Assembly (NCBI GenBank): GCA_025357945.1
Contig: JANYLJ010000018.1
Span: 1 to 64,000 of the forward strand
DNA: 64,000 nt
Direction of reading: 5' to 3'
DNA from: Gemmatimonadota bacterium
GTDB taxonomy: Bacteria; Gemmatimonadota; Gemmatimonadetes; Gemmatimonadales; GWC2-71-9
This document shows, in pieces, positions 8,021 to 16,912 of this stretch. How positions within the stretch are numbered: the stretch's first letter is position 1; the number at the start of each line of letters is the position of its first letter. The notes under the pieces were generated by a model. That model saw only the letters and a program-made list of their open reading frames with translations, did not search any database and was not told the origin of the DNA. Made by a program: the position numbers and the translations under genes.

Positions 8021-9390
8021 AAAAGGCCGATACCCTCTGGTCGCCCGGGGCCAAGCCCGATCCACGGATGATGGCCTACACGGTGGGCGACGACCGGGAG
8101 GTTGATGCGCGCCTGTTGCGCTGGGACGTGCTCGGTTCGCTGGGGCACGTCGAGGCGCTCGCGCGCGGCGGGGTGCTATCCGCGCGTGAACGCGCTCGGG
8201 TGCGTCGCGCGCTGCTCGCTGCCCTGCGCGCGGTCGAGGCCGGCGACTTGCGGATCGAGGCGCGACACGAGGACGTGCACAGCGCGGTCGAATTCTGGCT
8301 CACCGAACATTTCGGCGTCGTGGGCGAGCGGATTCACACCGGGCGCTCTCGGAACGATCAGGTCGTGGTCGACCTGCGGCTGTGCCTCAAGGATGAAGTG
8401 CTCCGGTTACACGCGCTGATGACCGATCTTGCCGGCACGCTGCTCCAGTTCGCGCGGGAGTACCGCCGCACCGTGTGGCCGGGCTACACCCACCAGCGCA
8501 TCGCGATGCCGTCGTCGGGCGGCCTGTGGGCCGCCGGTTACGCCGAAGGTCTTCTCGATGCAGCGGACGGCGTGGCGGGCTTCTGGCGCAGGCTTGATCG
8601 GTCGCCGCTGGGAAGCGCCGCCGGTTACGGCGTACCATTGCCGCTCGATCGTGAAGCGGCGGCGCGGGCGCTTGGATTTGCCGGCATCGATCACATTGTC
8701 ACCACCACCCAGAACGGCCGCGGTCAACTCGAAGCGCAGGTGCTGTTCTGGTGTGCGACCGCCGGCCACGAATGCGCCAAGCTCTCGACCGACGTCATCC
8801 TGTTCAGCTCGGACGAGTTCGGCTGGTTGATGCTCCCGCCGGAGTGGTCCACCGGGTCGAGCCTCATGCCACAGAAGCGCAATGCTGACCTCTTCGAACT
8901 GACGCGAGCCCGATCGGCAGCAATTGAAGGCGATCTCGCCGCGGTCATGGCGCTGAAGTCGAAACTCGCCGGCGGGTACCATCGCGACTTCCAACTGCTC
9001 AAGGCGCCGCTGTGGCGCGGCGTGGACCGCACGCGCGAACTGCTCACAATCCTGAACGCGGCGCTGCCGCACATTGGCGTTGACGATGCTCGCGCTCACT
9101 TGGCGCTTCGCAACGAAGTCTTCGCCACGGACGAGGTGATGCGGAAGGTGCGCGCTGGCGTGCCCTTCCGGCGGGCCTATCGCGAGGTTGCTGCGGCGGT
9201 GAAGAGCGGGGCCGAGATGCCGGCGATCAGCGCGGCGGTACTCGCCGCCGCGCGCACCAGCACCGGAGCAATGGGGAACCTCGAGCTGGCGGCGCTCGGA
9301 AGACGGCTCGGTGCCGCACGTCGCTGGCGTACGGCCGAGTCCCGCCGATTCGTGCGCGCGCTGGAACGCCTGGCGCCGAGGTCGCGATGA
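8017..9390 (+). CDS. argH: Argininosuccinate lyase
   Basis: It cleaves argininosuccinate to arginine and fumarate. The 457-residue length is normal. HTGRSRNDQV (about 108-117) and the superfamily signature GSSLMPQKRNADLFEL (about 279-294) are clear. The usual signature reads GSSIMPQKKNPD; here it has arginine and alanine in place of the second lysine and the proline, as in some AOTCase-bearing lineages. ATGA overlaps occur at both ends, coupling it to the deacylase and to argR. Confidence 0.95.
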   Translation: MKKADTLWSPGAKPDPRMMAYTVGDDREVDARLLRWDVLGSLGHVEALARGGVLSARERARVRRALLAALRAVEAGDLRIEARHEDVHSAVEFWLTEHFGVVGERIHTGRSRNDQVVVDLRLCLKDEVLRLHALMTDLAGTLLQFAREYRRTVWPGYTHQRIAMPSSGGLWAAGYAEGLLDAADGVAGFWRRLDRSPLGSAAGYGVPLPLDREAAARALGFAGIDHIVTTTQNGRGQLEAQVLFWCATAGHECAKLSTDVILFSSDEFGWLMLPPEWSTGSSLMPQKRNADLFELTRARSAAIEGDLAAVMALKSKLAGGYHRDFQLLKAPLWRGVDRTRELLTILNAALPHIGVDDARAHLALRNEVFATDEVMRKVRAGVPFRRAYREVAAAVKSGAEMPAISAAVLAAARTSTGAMGNLELAALGRRLGAARRWRTAESRRFVRALERLAPRSR

Positions 9391-9845
9391 GCCACGAACG
9401 TCGGCAACGCCACCTCAAGATCCTCGAGCTGGTGGCCACCCGCCCGCTTCGGACGCAGGAAGAACTCGCGGACGCCTTGGGACAGGAAGGCTGGCAAGTG
9501 ACGCAAAGTTCCGTGAGCCGTGATATCGCCGTGCTCGGCCTCGTCAAGAGCGAAGGGATCTATCAGCGTCCGGCAGCGGTGCGACTTCACGAGATCGCCG
9601 ATCCCAATCAACGACGGATCGCGGAATCACTTCTCTCGGTGGAGACCGCTGGTGACGCGATGCTCGTGCTTCACACGCCGCCAGGCGAGGCGCAACGAGT
9701 CGGCAGTGCGCTGGACCTGCTCGCGTGGCCGGAGATCGTCGGTACCATCGGCGGTGATGACACGATTTTTGTGGCGACGCGCAACGCCTCGGCACAGGTG
9801 CAGATCGTTCGGCAATTGCGCGGGTTGATGGCGGGCGTTGCCTAG
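9387..9845 (+). CDS. argR: Arginine repressor ArgR
   Basis: This arginine-responsive hexameric repressor has a winged-helix DNA-binding domain in the first 70 residues, including the TQSSVSRDI recognition-helix segment. Its C-terminal domain has the arginine-binding signature GTIGGDDTIFVAT (about 116-128). At 152 aa it is of normal size. As the last gene of the operon it probably autoregulates the whole set, with candidate sites at 416-436 and 569-580. It converges on a minus-strand gene 16 bp away, with no clear terminator hairpin between. Confidence 0.94.
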   Translation: MSHERRQRHLKILELVATRPLRTQEELADALGQEGWQVTQSSVSRDIAVLGLVKSEGIYQRPAAVRLHEIADPNQRRIAESLLSVETAGDAMLVLHTPPGEAQRVGSALDLLAWPEIVGTIGGDDTIFVATRNASAQVQIVRQLRGLMAGVA

Positions 9846-9861
9846 GCGGGTCGCGTCGCTT

Positions 9862-10512
9862 TCAGCGCACCCCAATAAGGTCCAGCAGTTCCTGGGGCGT
9901 GCTGCAGATGTAGTCGGGCGCCGCCATCTCGAGGTGGGCGCGATCGAACGGACCCCACGTGACGCCAGCGGTCCACACCCCGGCGCCACGCCCGGCATGG
10001 ATGTCGTGGTGCGAATCACCAACGTAGAGGCAGGTCTCGGCGCGCATATGGAGGACAGTCAATGCGCGTTCGACCGGCTCGGGATGCGGCTTGGGGTTGA
10101 CGACGTCGTCGGCGCCGACGATGACCTCCATCACGTCACCCAGGCCGACGAGCGTCAGGCCGCGCACTGCGCCCGCGTGATTCTTGCTCGTGACCAGTCC
10201 GAGGCGACGCCCGCTCGCCTTGATCTGCTGGACCATCGCTACGGTGCCGTCGTAGGCGCGAACGCGGGCATCGTGATGGGTGAGGTTGTACTCGCGGTAG
10301 GTGGCAATCCATGTGTCGATCGCGGTGGCGTCATCGGTGATCTGTCCGAAGACGGCCCGCAACGGCGTGCCCACACCCGCCAGGATCGCCTCGCGCGATT
10401 GGGCCGGAAGGCCGTGGACCTGGTATGCGTGATGGTAACTGTCGACGATGAGGTCGACCGAATCGATCAACGTGCCGTCAAGATCGAAGAGAACGGTTTG
10501 GAACTGGGGCAT
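9862..10512 (-). CDS. HAD-family phosphatase (phosphoglycolate/pyrophosphatase-like)
   Basis: This 216-residue cytosolic hydrolase has HAD motif I FDLDGTLIDS (D10, D12), a VTSKNH segment as motif II, KPHPEP (motif III lysine) and VGDSHHDI (motif IV). An alpha-helical cap lies between about 20 and 85, as in Gph/PpaX phosphatases. ATG at 10512 directly precedes the DLDGT motif, so the longer open upstream sequence is excluded. It is the downstream gene of a pair with the aspartoacylase-family gene, 32 bp apart. The physiological substrate cannot be assigned. Confidence 0.85.
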   Translation of the reverse strand: MPQFQTVLFDLDGTLIDSVDLIVDSYHHAYQVHGLPAQSREAILAGVGTPLRAVFGQITDDATAIDTWIATYREYNLTHHDARVRAYDGTVAMVQQIKASGRRLGLVTSKNHAGAVRGLTLVGLGDVMEVIVGADDVVNPKPHPEPVERALTVLHMRAETCLYVGDSHHDIHAGRGAGVWTAGVTWGPFDRAHLEMAAPDYICSTPQELLDLIGVR

Positions 10513-10544
10513 CAGTTCAACGTAGCGGCGGGAGCGTCGAGTCC

Positions 10545-11675
10545 CTACCGGGCGCTGGGCGCCCGCCACTCCGGCACGGACGGGAGGACGGGGAGCACCT
10601 CGACGAGTACCACCCCCCGCTGCATCGAGGGCACGCCGTGGATATACACGACGAGGCCGTCCACCGGTGAAAGAACCGCGCCGGTCTTCTGACCGAGGAA
10701 GTCCGTCGTGTAACCGAGTTGTTGGCCCTTCTTCACCATCACATTCGGTGCGACCGACGCGAACCACACCCCCGCCCGCTCGGCGGCGATGCGCGGCCCC
10801 GCGCCGTCGAGAAATAGCGGATGGAGGGCGTGCGGCGCCGGGCGAATGAGCATCTTGAGCGCGCCGAGCATGTTGAGCGAGCCGTTCACGATGGTCGTGA
10901 GATCCGCCGGGGCCACGACGCCGCTTCGCCCGGCGGCGACAAGGATCACCGTCTTGCCCCGTATCAGCGCCTGTCCCGCCAGCGTGCCTCCCGTCCTCGG
11001 GGCCTCGGCGCTCCGGTCCATGATGAGGATATGGTTGAGCCCGAATGCCATCGCCATCCGGAGCCCCTCCGAGTCCGGCTTCGCCCGGCCGCCCCGCACC
11101 ACGGCGCTGAACGGGGCCCCCACGTCCTCGTCCAGATCACCGCCGTGGAAGTCGACGACGACATCGGCCTGGGCGATCACCTGGCTCGTCAGCAACGCCA
11201 TCGCGCGCTGGCTCTGCGTGCCAGCCGTATCGCCCGGGTAGCCGCCAACCATCGTCTTGCCGTCCACGGGATTCCGGATCGGCGTCATCGACGTGAAAGA
11301 CGGGATGTTGACCGCCGGGACGATGATCACGGTGCCGGCGAGCTTGGCAGGATCGATGCGCGGAATCAGCCGCTGCATGGCGATGATCGTGCTGTACTCT
11401 GTCGCGTGCGTGCCGGCCACGAAGGCCACCACGGGACCCGGATGGGCGCCGTGGATCACGGCGACGGGAATCGCCAGCGCCGAGTCGGAGCCCGCGGGCA
11501 CGGCGATGACACCAGTGGCTGTGGTGGCACGTTGCGCAGTGGCGGTGCCGACCGTGAATGTTGACCGGTCGGGCTGCTGCGCGTCGGCGGTGGCGGACAG
11601 CAGCGCCGTGATGGCGGCGGCGCTTGCGACGATTACCATGGCCTGGAGTCCGCTGTGGCGAATGCTGTGATTCAT
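10545..11675 (-). CDS. Exported succinylglutamate desuccinylase/aspartoacylase-family metallohydrolase
   Basis: This 376-residue protein has a signal peptide (about residues 1-32, ending TADA before QQPDRS). Its M14-like zinc site is seen as GTHATE (His and Glu) and, further on, VVDFHGG (His). This family removes acyl groups from amino acids or acts as a carboxypeptidase-like enzyme. The C-terminal part has a lipoyl-like beta fold region (VKKGQQLGYTTD) common in the AspA/AstE group. ATG at 11675 follows AGGA by 8-9 bases. It lies near the arginine operon but is exported and on the other strand, so a direct role in that pathway is doubtful. Confidence 0.82.
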   Translation of the reverse strand: MNHSIRHSGLQAMVIVASAAAITALLSATADAQQPDRSTFTVGTATAQRATTATGVIAVPAGSDSALAIPVAVIHGAHPGPVVAFVAGTHATEYSTIIAMQRLIPRIDPAKLAGTVIIVPAVNIPSFTSMTPIRNPVDGKTMVGGYPGDTAGTQSQRAMALLTSQVIAQADVVVDFHGGDLDEDVGAPFSAVVRGGRAKPDSEGLRMAMAFGLNHILIMDRSAEAPRTGGTLAGQALIRGKTVILVAAGRSGVVAPADLTTIVNGSLNMLGALKMLIRPAPHALHPLFLDGAGPRIAAERAGVWFASVAPNVMVKKGQQLGYTTDFLGQKTGAVLSPVDGLVVYIHGVPSMQRGVVLVEVLPVLPSVPEWRAPSAR

Positions 11676-11808
11676 GGCGTATTTCCTGTCGTTGGTGGCC
11701 ACAACTCGACGTCGGCCACCGAATATCGGGCGGGTCCGTGTGGCGCGCAATCCGTCTGCCGCGCGCCTGGGCGAGGCGTGGTGAGGGATGCACCGTCTTT
11801 CTGCAGCG

Positions 11809-13944
11809 TCAACTGCGGTCCTCGGATCGCAGCAGCACCGCTGCAATCACGGTTGCCTGAGCCACCTCGCGACGCGGCATGTCCGGTACGTCCGTGCGCA
11901 TGAACTCCCGGTCCGACAGTTCCAGTAGTTCGGCGATGACGGCGCGCCCGCCGAGCGTCGGGGGCGTGGCCGCGAATCGGAGGAGCCGGTCGAGCCGTCG
12001 GAGCGTGTCGCCGTCCCGCTTGGCAGCGGCTTGGCGGGCAAGGCGATGAATGCGACTGACCAGCGCCGGCGTACCGCAATCACTCATCGTGCATCTGGCG
12101 GCGGCAGCTCGGACGGCGCCGGCCAGTGTGATCGAGACGCTGGTCGGTTCGATCGTCATTGGTAGCGCGGCTCCGGCCCGGGCGATCAGCGCCGCAGCGG
12201 CGCGATCGTCGGCGCACCAGGTTCCGCCGCAATCGCGAGTCATGAACATCACACCCGCGCAGCCATCCCGCAGCAGGCGCACGGCAACGAGGTCCGCGTC
12301 ATTGCCGCCGTCGCTGAGGCCGGCGAAGAACGAACCGGCCGCGAGATACTCCCTCGCGCGGTCAGTCACCTCAAGTGCCTGCAACCATTCGTCGGCGAGG
12401 TGCCGCTTCCGGCGCACCCGCGCCTCCGGCGCCAGCGCGATCTCGATCGCCGGCCCCGGCACGCGAACGACCACCTCGACCTGCGCGTGTTGCTGGCCGA
12501 GGCGGAGCAGCCGACCTTCGCGCTGTTCGATGCGCGTCGCGGTCCACGGCCAGTCGATGTGCACGATGCGACCGGCCGACTGCAGGTCGAGCCCTTCGGC
12601 GGCGACATCCGTCGCAATCAGCATCCGCGGTACCATACGGCGAATCTGCCACGTTGGCCGGTTGACGCCGAACGCCGCCAGGACGGCGGCTCGCGGAACA
12701 CGGTGCGGGCCAATTCCAGCAGCATCGCCGGTGACCCACGCAGTGGCGTCCCCCAGCGTCACGCGGAGCTGCTGTGCGGTAGCACGATGGCGGGTGAAGC
12801 AGATGGTGGGGCAGGTGTCGTCACATCGCGCGACCACGGCGCGAATCCACGGATCATCCTTCGGTGTTTCGGTCAGCAATCGCTCGACACGCTCGATATC
12901 CGCGAGCGGCAGGTCGGCTGCCGCAATTCCGGCGGTAAGGAGCGGCCAGAACACCAGTTGATCGAGTGATTCACCAGCAAATTGACGCAGCATCGCGCGT
13001 GACGCTCCGCCAGCATCGCGCGATTGCAGCAACAACGCGCGATATCGCTTGAGCGCCTGATGGAACGCGGCATCGCTTGATGCGGCCGCGTCGAGGAGCA
13101 CCGAGGTCACTAACTGTCTGGTTGAGACGCACAGGCTGAGTTCGAGGCCGTCGATCGCTGCCACGGCCGCCGCCGCACGGGTCCGTTCCGATTCGTCCGG
13201 ACGCAGGATCGTCACGCGTCGGTCGATCGCGGCGTTGACGAATGCGGCGCTGCGGATCGCGATGCGCCGGAGGCTGGCGGGGGGTCGCGAGCACGATTCC
13301 AGATCGTTCAACCGGCCGATTCCGTCGAGTACCAACGCATCCTCGGGAAGCGCCAATCGCAGCAGCGTAATCAGGTCGCCGAGCCGGTTGACGATCGGTG
13401 TGGCGGTGAGAAGCAGCGTTCGGCAACCGACCAACCAGGGCGCGATGGTGCGTACCCGCCGGGTCGTGGGATCGCGAAGGCGATGCGCTTCGTCAACAAT
13501 GACGAGGGACGGGCGAACGCGTGGCAGTGCACCCCGACTGGCGCGCTCGTGCGTCCAGACGTGCAGCGGCACCTTGGCGCGCGCCGCCGCACTTTCCCAT
13601 TGTGCCCGCAGGATCGCCGGAACGACGGCGACAACATGACCGGGCTCATGGGCGGCGACCGCGAGCGCGATCCACGTCTTGCCAGAGCCGACCGATTCCA
13701 GCAGGAGTGCGCCGTTCCAGACGGCGAGGGCGGCCATGGTCCGCCGCCAGGGGTCGTGCTGATGGGGATGAAGGAACTCCGGCGGCGGGAGGGCACTCCG
13801 GTGCGGTGCCCGAGCCGCGTCGATTGCGTCGAGGATGTTTGCGAGCGGCGCGCACGTCGCAGCGCGACCGGCGATCTGTGCGCGACCGTCGATCCGGCGC
13901 AACGCTTCAGCGACGATTCTTGGCCACGCCAAGGAGCAATTCAC
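11809..13944 (-). CDS. SNF2/SF2-type DEAH helicase paired with a DNA methyltransferase
   Basis: This 711-residue ATPase has motif I ESVGSGKT at 83-90, DEAH at 151-154 and LLLTATP at 177-183. The second RecA-like half carries ATDVAAEGLDLQ and RIEQREGRLLRLGQ, the arrangement of SNF2/RapA-like double-strand DNA translocases. A histidine-rich HPHQHDPW box precedes motif I, like a Q-motif. The last 200 residues match nothing recognised. GTG at 13944 lies inside the 3' end of the methyltransferase (38-bp overlap), so the two are co-translated. No nuclease motif is evident. Confidence 0.85.
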   Translation of the reverse strand: MNCSLAWPRIVAEALRRIDGRAQIAGRAATCAPLANILDAIDAARAPHRSALPPPEFLHPHQHDPWRRTMAALAVWNGALLLESVGSGKTWIALAVAAHEPGHVVAVVPAILRAQWESAAARAKVPLHVWTHERASRGALPRVRPSLVIVDEAHRLRDPTTRRVRTIAPWLVGCRTLLLTATPIVNRLGDLITLLRLALPEDALVLDGIGRLNDLESCSRPPASLRRIAIRSAAFVNAAIDRRVTILRPDESERTRAAAAVAAIDGLELSLCVSTRQLVTSVLLDAAASSDAAFHQALKRYRALLLQSRDAGGASRAMLRQFAGESLDQLVFWPLLTAGIAAADLPLADIERVERLLTETPKDDPWIRAVVARCDDTCPTICFTRHRATAQQLRVTLGDATAWVTGDAAGIGPHRVPRAAVLAAFGVNRPTWQIRRMVPRMLIATDVAAEGLDLQSAGRIVHIDWPWTATRIEQREGRLLRLGQQHAQVEVVVRVPGPAIEIALAPEARVRRKRHLADEWLQALEVTDRAREYLAAGSFFAGLSDGGNDADLVAVRLLRDGCAGVMFMTRDCGGTWCADDRAAAALIARAGAALPMTIEPTSVSITLAGAVRAAAARCTMSDCGTPALVSRIHRLARQAAAKRDGDTLRRLDRLLRFAATPPTLGGRAVIAELLELSDREFMRTDVPDMPRREVAQATVIAAVLLRSEDRS

Positions 13945-16864
13945 GGTCGGTGGTGGAGAGGCCGAGCAACTCGCACACGCAGTCGTCGAGCGTCGACTGG
14001 ATGTCGTGGTCGGCGGCCGCGTGCGTCAGCGATGCGAGCACGGGGTGACCGAGGACAGCGCGCGGCAGCGGCAGTGCGCTGACGGTCCGCGCGGCGAAGC
14101 GGGCGCAGCCGCCAGCCGCCGGTTCCGCCCGCATCCGTGCGAGGGCGCGAATCGGGGTTGCGTTGAACCACGCGGCTAATGATTCGGCCACCGTGGCCGA
14201 CGACACCGCAGCGACATAACAGCTATTGAGTGGCACGGCCGCGGCGTCGTGGATCACGGCGGCCTGAAGTTCCTGCGACAGGTCGCGCCAGACAACGCGA
14301 TGCGGCGCGGTGGCGGCGCGGGTGCGAAAGAGCTGCCACCATGGGCCGCCATGCTGGTCGGCGCGCCGTTGCAGTCGTACCATCTCGCGCCCGAGGTACT
14401 CGGCCAGTTCGGCCGGCAAGCGTGGCCATGGAGTGCCGCGCGAATCTGCTGGCCAGAGTAGCATCGCACCGGGCGTTGCCGTGAACGGTCGCACATCGCG
14501 GCCTCGTATTGCCGGTCGGCACCAGGGGCCCAGCTCGTCCGGCGGGTCGAGGAACGCGAGGTTGGCACCTGTCTTGACGCCGAGCTGCGGTGTGACGAGT
14601 TCGGCCAGGCGAGGGTGCTCGTGGGCGAGTCGTCGGGCGACACGCTGTGCCGCGGGCGATGCGGTCAGCCATCCCGACCCTTCCTGCCACGCCGCCTGCG
14701 GTTGCGCCGGGTCGTCGCTGCGGAGTCCGAGCCGGACGGCATGACCCGGTGGTGGCAGACGCCGCGACGCGACGATTGCGAGCGGATAGGTCGTCGCCTC
14801 GAAGTCGGCGCGGGGATCACGGCCGAGATCCGCGACGCGGTGGATGGTGGCCTTCGCGACGAGGGCGGACCGGCAGGCGGTGGCGTAACCCGCCGTTGCG
14901 AGTTTGGCAGGAACCAGGAAGGAGAGAGTGCCTCCGGGTGCCAGGAGGCCGAAGCCGCGCTCGACGAAGGCGACGGAGAGGTCGGGCAAGTGGCGCCAGC
15001 CGGGCCCGGTACCACCGCGCCACCAGTGGTAACGAGTTGCCAGCGCGTCGCGCGTGGCCACCGGCAACTGTTCGGCCCGTACCCACGGCGGGTTGCCCAC
15101 GACCAGGTCGAATCCGCCGCGACCGATAATGATCGGTGCGAACGCCGCGCTGATGGCGAACGGCATCGCGGTGGTGTCGCGCACGAGGCGCCGTCGTTCG
15201 GTCCGCAGTTGCGTCCGTTGGCGACGCCGTACCGCGATGTCGCGCCGCCGTGCCGGATCCAGGTGCGGCCGATCGCCGAAGAGTGTCGGCTCGCGTGCCG
15301 CCGCAAGCAGTTCGGCGATCTCACGATCGATCACCGTTTCCTGTTCGCGGAGCGCGCGCAGCACGGCGGCGCGTTCCGTTCGTCGTGCGTCGGCGATCGC
15401 CGTGCGCTTGGCAGCGCCGTGGGCCCCGAGAATCGCGCGCTGGCGGGCGCGGATCCCACGGGCGGCGGCGGAGTCGAGCGCCGCCCCGTGAAGCGGATCG
15501 ATCAGCGCGTCGCCGGCGCGCACGCGGGCATCGAGGTTGGGCAACGGCGGCACCCGCCCGGGAGGACGACCGCGCATCGCTCGCAACACCTCGAGCCAGA
15601 GCCGCAACTCGCAGAGCCGCACCGCACCGGGATGACGGTCAACGCCGAACAGCCGGCGAGTGACCAGGTGGCGAACCCGTGCGGGCTGGCGTGGGCCGGG
15701 TCCGTGCAACAGTCCGAGTGCGCCAACCAGGAACGCCCCCGATCCGACCGCCGGATCGAGCACCGTGACGTCGAGCAGGATGCGCCGCAGGGTGCCGTCG
15801 GGATCATCGAGCGAACGTTCGATCGCCGACTCGCTGCGGCCGAGCTTCGGGGCGAGGTGGCACGCGAGTGCCTGTCGCAGCAGGGCATCGACCAGTACCG
15901 GCGGCGTGAAAAACGCTCCCTGCTGCTTGCGCTCGACCGGATGCATGACGCCCTCGAAGACGCGGCCAAGGAGTTCCGGCGTGACGCGACCGTCGTCGGC
16001 CGTCGCGTCCAGCGTCACGTCAACCCGGTCGACGAGTGCCGCGAAGGCGTCGCGCCAGTACTCCGCCGGCAGGCGCAGCGGATACCGGCGCTCGATCGCG
16101 TGCGGTTCGAAGAGACCGCCATTGAGGAACGGCACCGCGCCAAAGGCCCGTGCGAATCGCGAACGCTCGTCCCAACCGCGATTGAGCGTGCCGAAGAAGA
16201 GCGGATGCAACAGGTGGCGCGTTGGGTCGCGCTTGGCGATCAGGCAGCGATCAAATGCCTCGGCGAGGAAGCGCCGGTTGCCGTCAAGCCATCCTTCGGA
16301 TTCCACGAATCGGAGGAAGAGCAGCCGGGTGATCTGCGCCAATGCCCACGCATGGCGATCCTCGCGCGACACGGCACTGGGTAGCAGTTCCACCGCTCGA
16401 TCGAGCAGTTGGTGCAACAACCGAAAGGTCTGGCGTCCCGCGGCGTCCACATCGAGCGCTTCGGCCAGCGCGATGGCGTGTTCCAACGGTGTCGCGCGCA
16501 GGGTCCGGGCGGCCCACCCGAGTCGGCGCAGCGGGAGGGCGTCCGGCTCGCCGGTCGCGACGACGGCGAGCCGCACTGGCTGGATCGTTACGGCGAGGTG
16601 CCACCGTTCGGTGGCCGGGTCGCCCGCGATGAGAACGCCGAGGGTGCCGTGGCGGGCAAGACGTCGGGCGTGTCGCAACGTCTCGACCGGCCCGGCGATC
16701 GTTGTCCAGACCGGCAGCCCGGCGAGGGTGCCAATCTGTTGCACGTCGTCGCCGGCAGCGGCCGGAACCGGCAGGACGAAGGCGTCGCCGCCCAAGTGGT
16801 AGATCAGGTGAGACGCAGATGGTGAGGCCACGGCGATACATTCATCGAGGTGGGACTGTTCCAA
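13907..16864 (-). CDS. Large N6-adenine DNA methyltransferase (Eco57I/PglX-like)
   Basis: This 985-residue protein has an N-terminal module with LFLRFVESEGWLDG (about 182-195) and FLNGGLFEPH (246-255), as in type IIG/PglX-like enzymes. The catalytic core has GAFFTPP at 316-322, the SAM loop LDPAVGSGAF at 369-378 and the adenine-methylase motif NPPW at 591-594. A C-terminal target-recognition region (about 750-985) includes LGVKTGANLAF. A helical arginine-rich spacer (about 465-565) separates SAM loop and NPPW. No PD-ExK nuclease site was recognised. The start is uncertain: TTG at 16864 gives the full frame, and a GTG about 11 codons later is possible. It overlaps the helicase. Confidence 0.88.
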   Translation of the reverse strand: MEQSHLDECIAVASPSASHLIYHLGGDAFVLPVPAAAGDDVQQIGTLAGLPVWTTIAGPVETLRHARRLARHGTLGVLIAGDPATERWHLAVTIQPVRLAVVATGEPDALPLRRLGWAARTLRATPLEHAIALAEALDVDAAGRQTFRLLHQLLDRAVELLPSAVSREDRHAWALAQITRLLFLRFVESEGWLDGNRRFLAEAFDRCLIAKRDPTRHLLHPLFFGTLNRGWDERSRFARAFGAVPFLNGGLFEPHAIERRYPLRLPAEYWRDAFAALVDRVDVTLDATADDGRVTPELLGRVFEGVMHPVERKQQGAFFTPPVLVDALLRQALACHLAPKLGRSESAIERSLDDPDGTLRRILLDVTVLDPAVGSGAFLVGALGLLHGPGPRQPARVRHLVTRRLFGVDRHPGAVRLCELRLWLEVLRAMRGRPPGRVPPLPNLDARVRAGDALIDPLHGAALDSAAARGIRARQRAILGAHGAAKRTAIADARRTERAAVLRALREQETVIDREIAELLAAAREPTLFGDRPHLDPARRRDIAVRRRQRTQLRTERRRLVRDTTAMPFAISAAFAPIIIGRGGFDLVVGNPPWVRAEQLPVATRDALATRYHWWRGGTGPGWRHLPDLSVAFVERGFGLLAPGGTLSFLVPAKLATAGYATACRSALVAKATIHRVADLGRDPRADFEATTYPLAIVASRRLPPPGHAVRLGLRSDDPAQPQAAWQEGSGWLTASPAAQRVARRLAHEHPRLAELVTPQLGVKTGANLAFLDPPDELGPWCRPAIRGRDVRPFTATPGAMLLWPADSRGTPWPRLPAELAEYLGREMVRLQRRADQHGGPWWQLFRTRAATAPHRVVWRDLSQELQAAVIHDAAAVPLNSCYVAAVSSATVAESLAAWFNATPIRALARMRAEPAAGGCARFAARTVSALPLPRAVLGHPVLASLTHAAADHDIQSTLDDCVCELLGLSTTDRELLLGVAKNRR

Positions 16865-16912
16865 TGCCCCGTTTCGATGGTAAGTGGTACCCGATGACGC
16901 GGAGGAGCTTTA

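Noticed and set aside
14615-16384. 589-residue plus-strand open frame
   Set aside because: It is fully opposite the methyltransferase, whose SAM and NPPW motifs prove the minus strand; composition is typical of a shadow.
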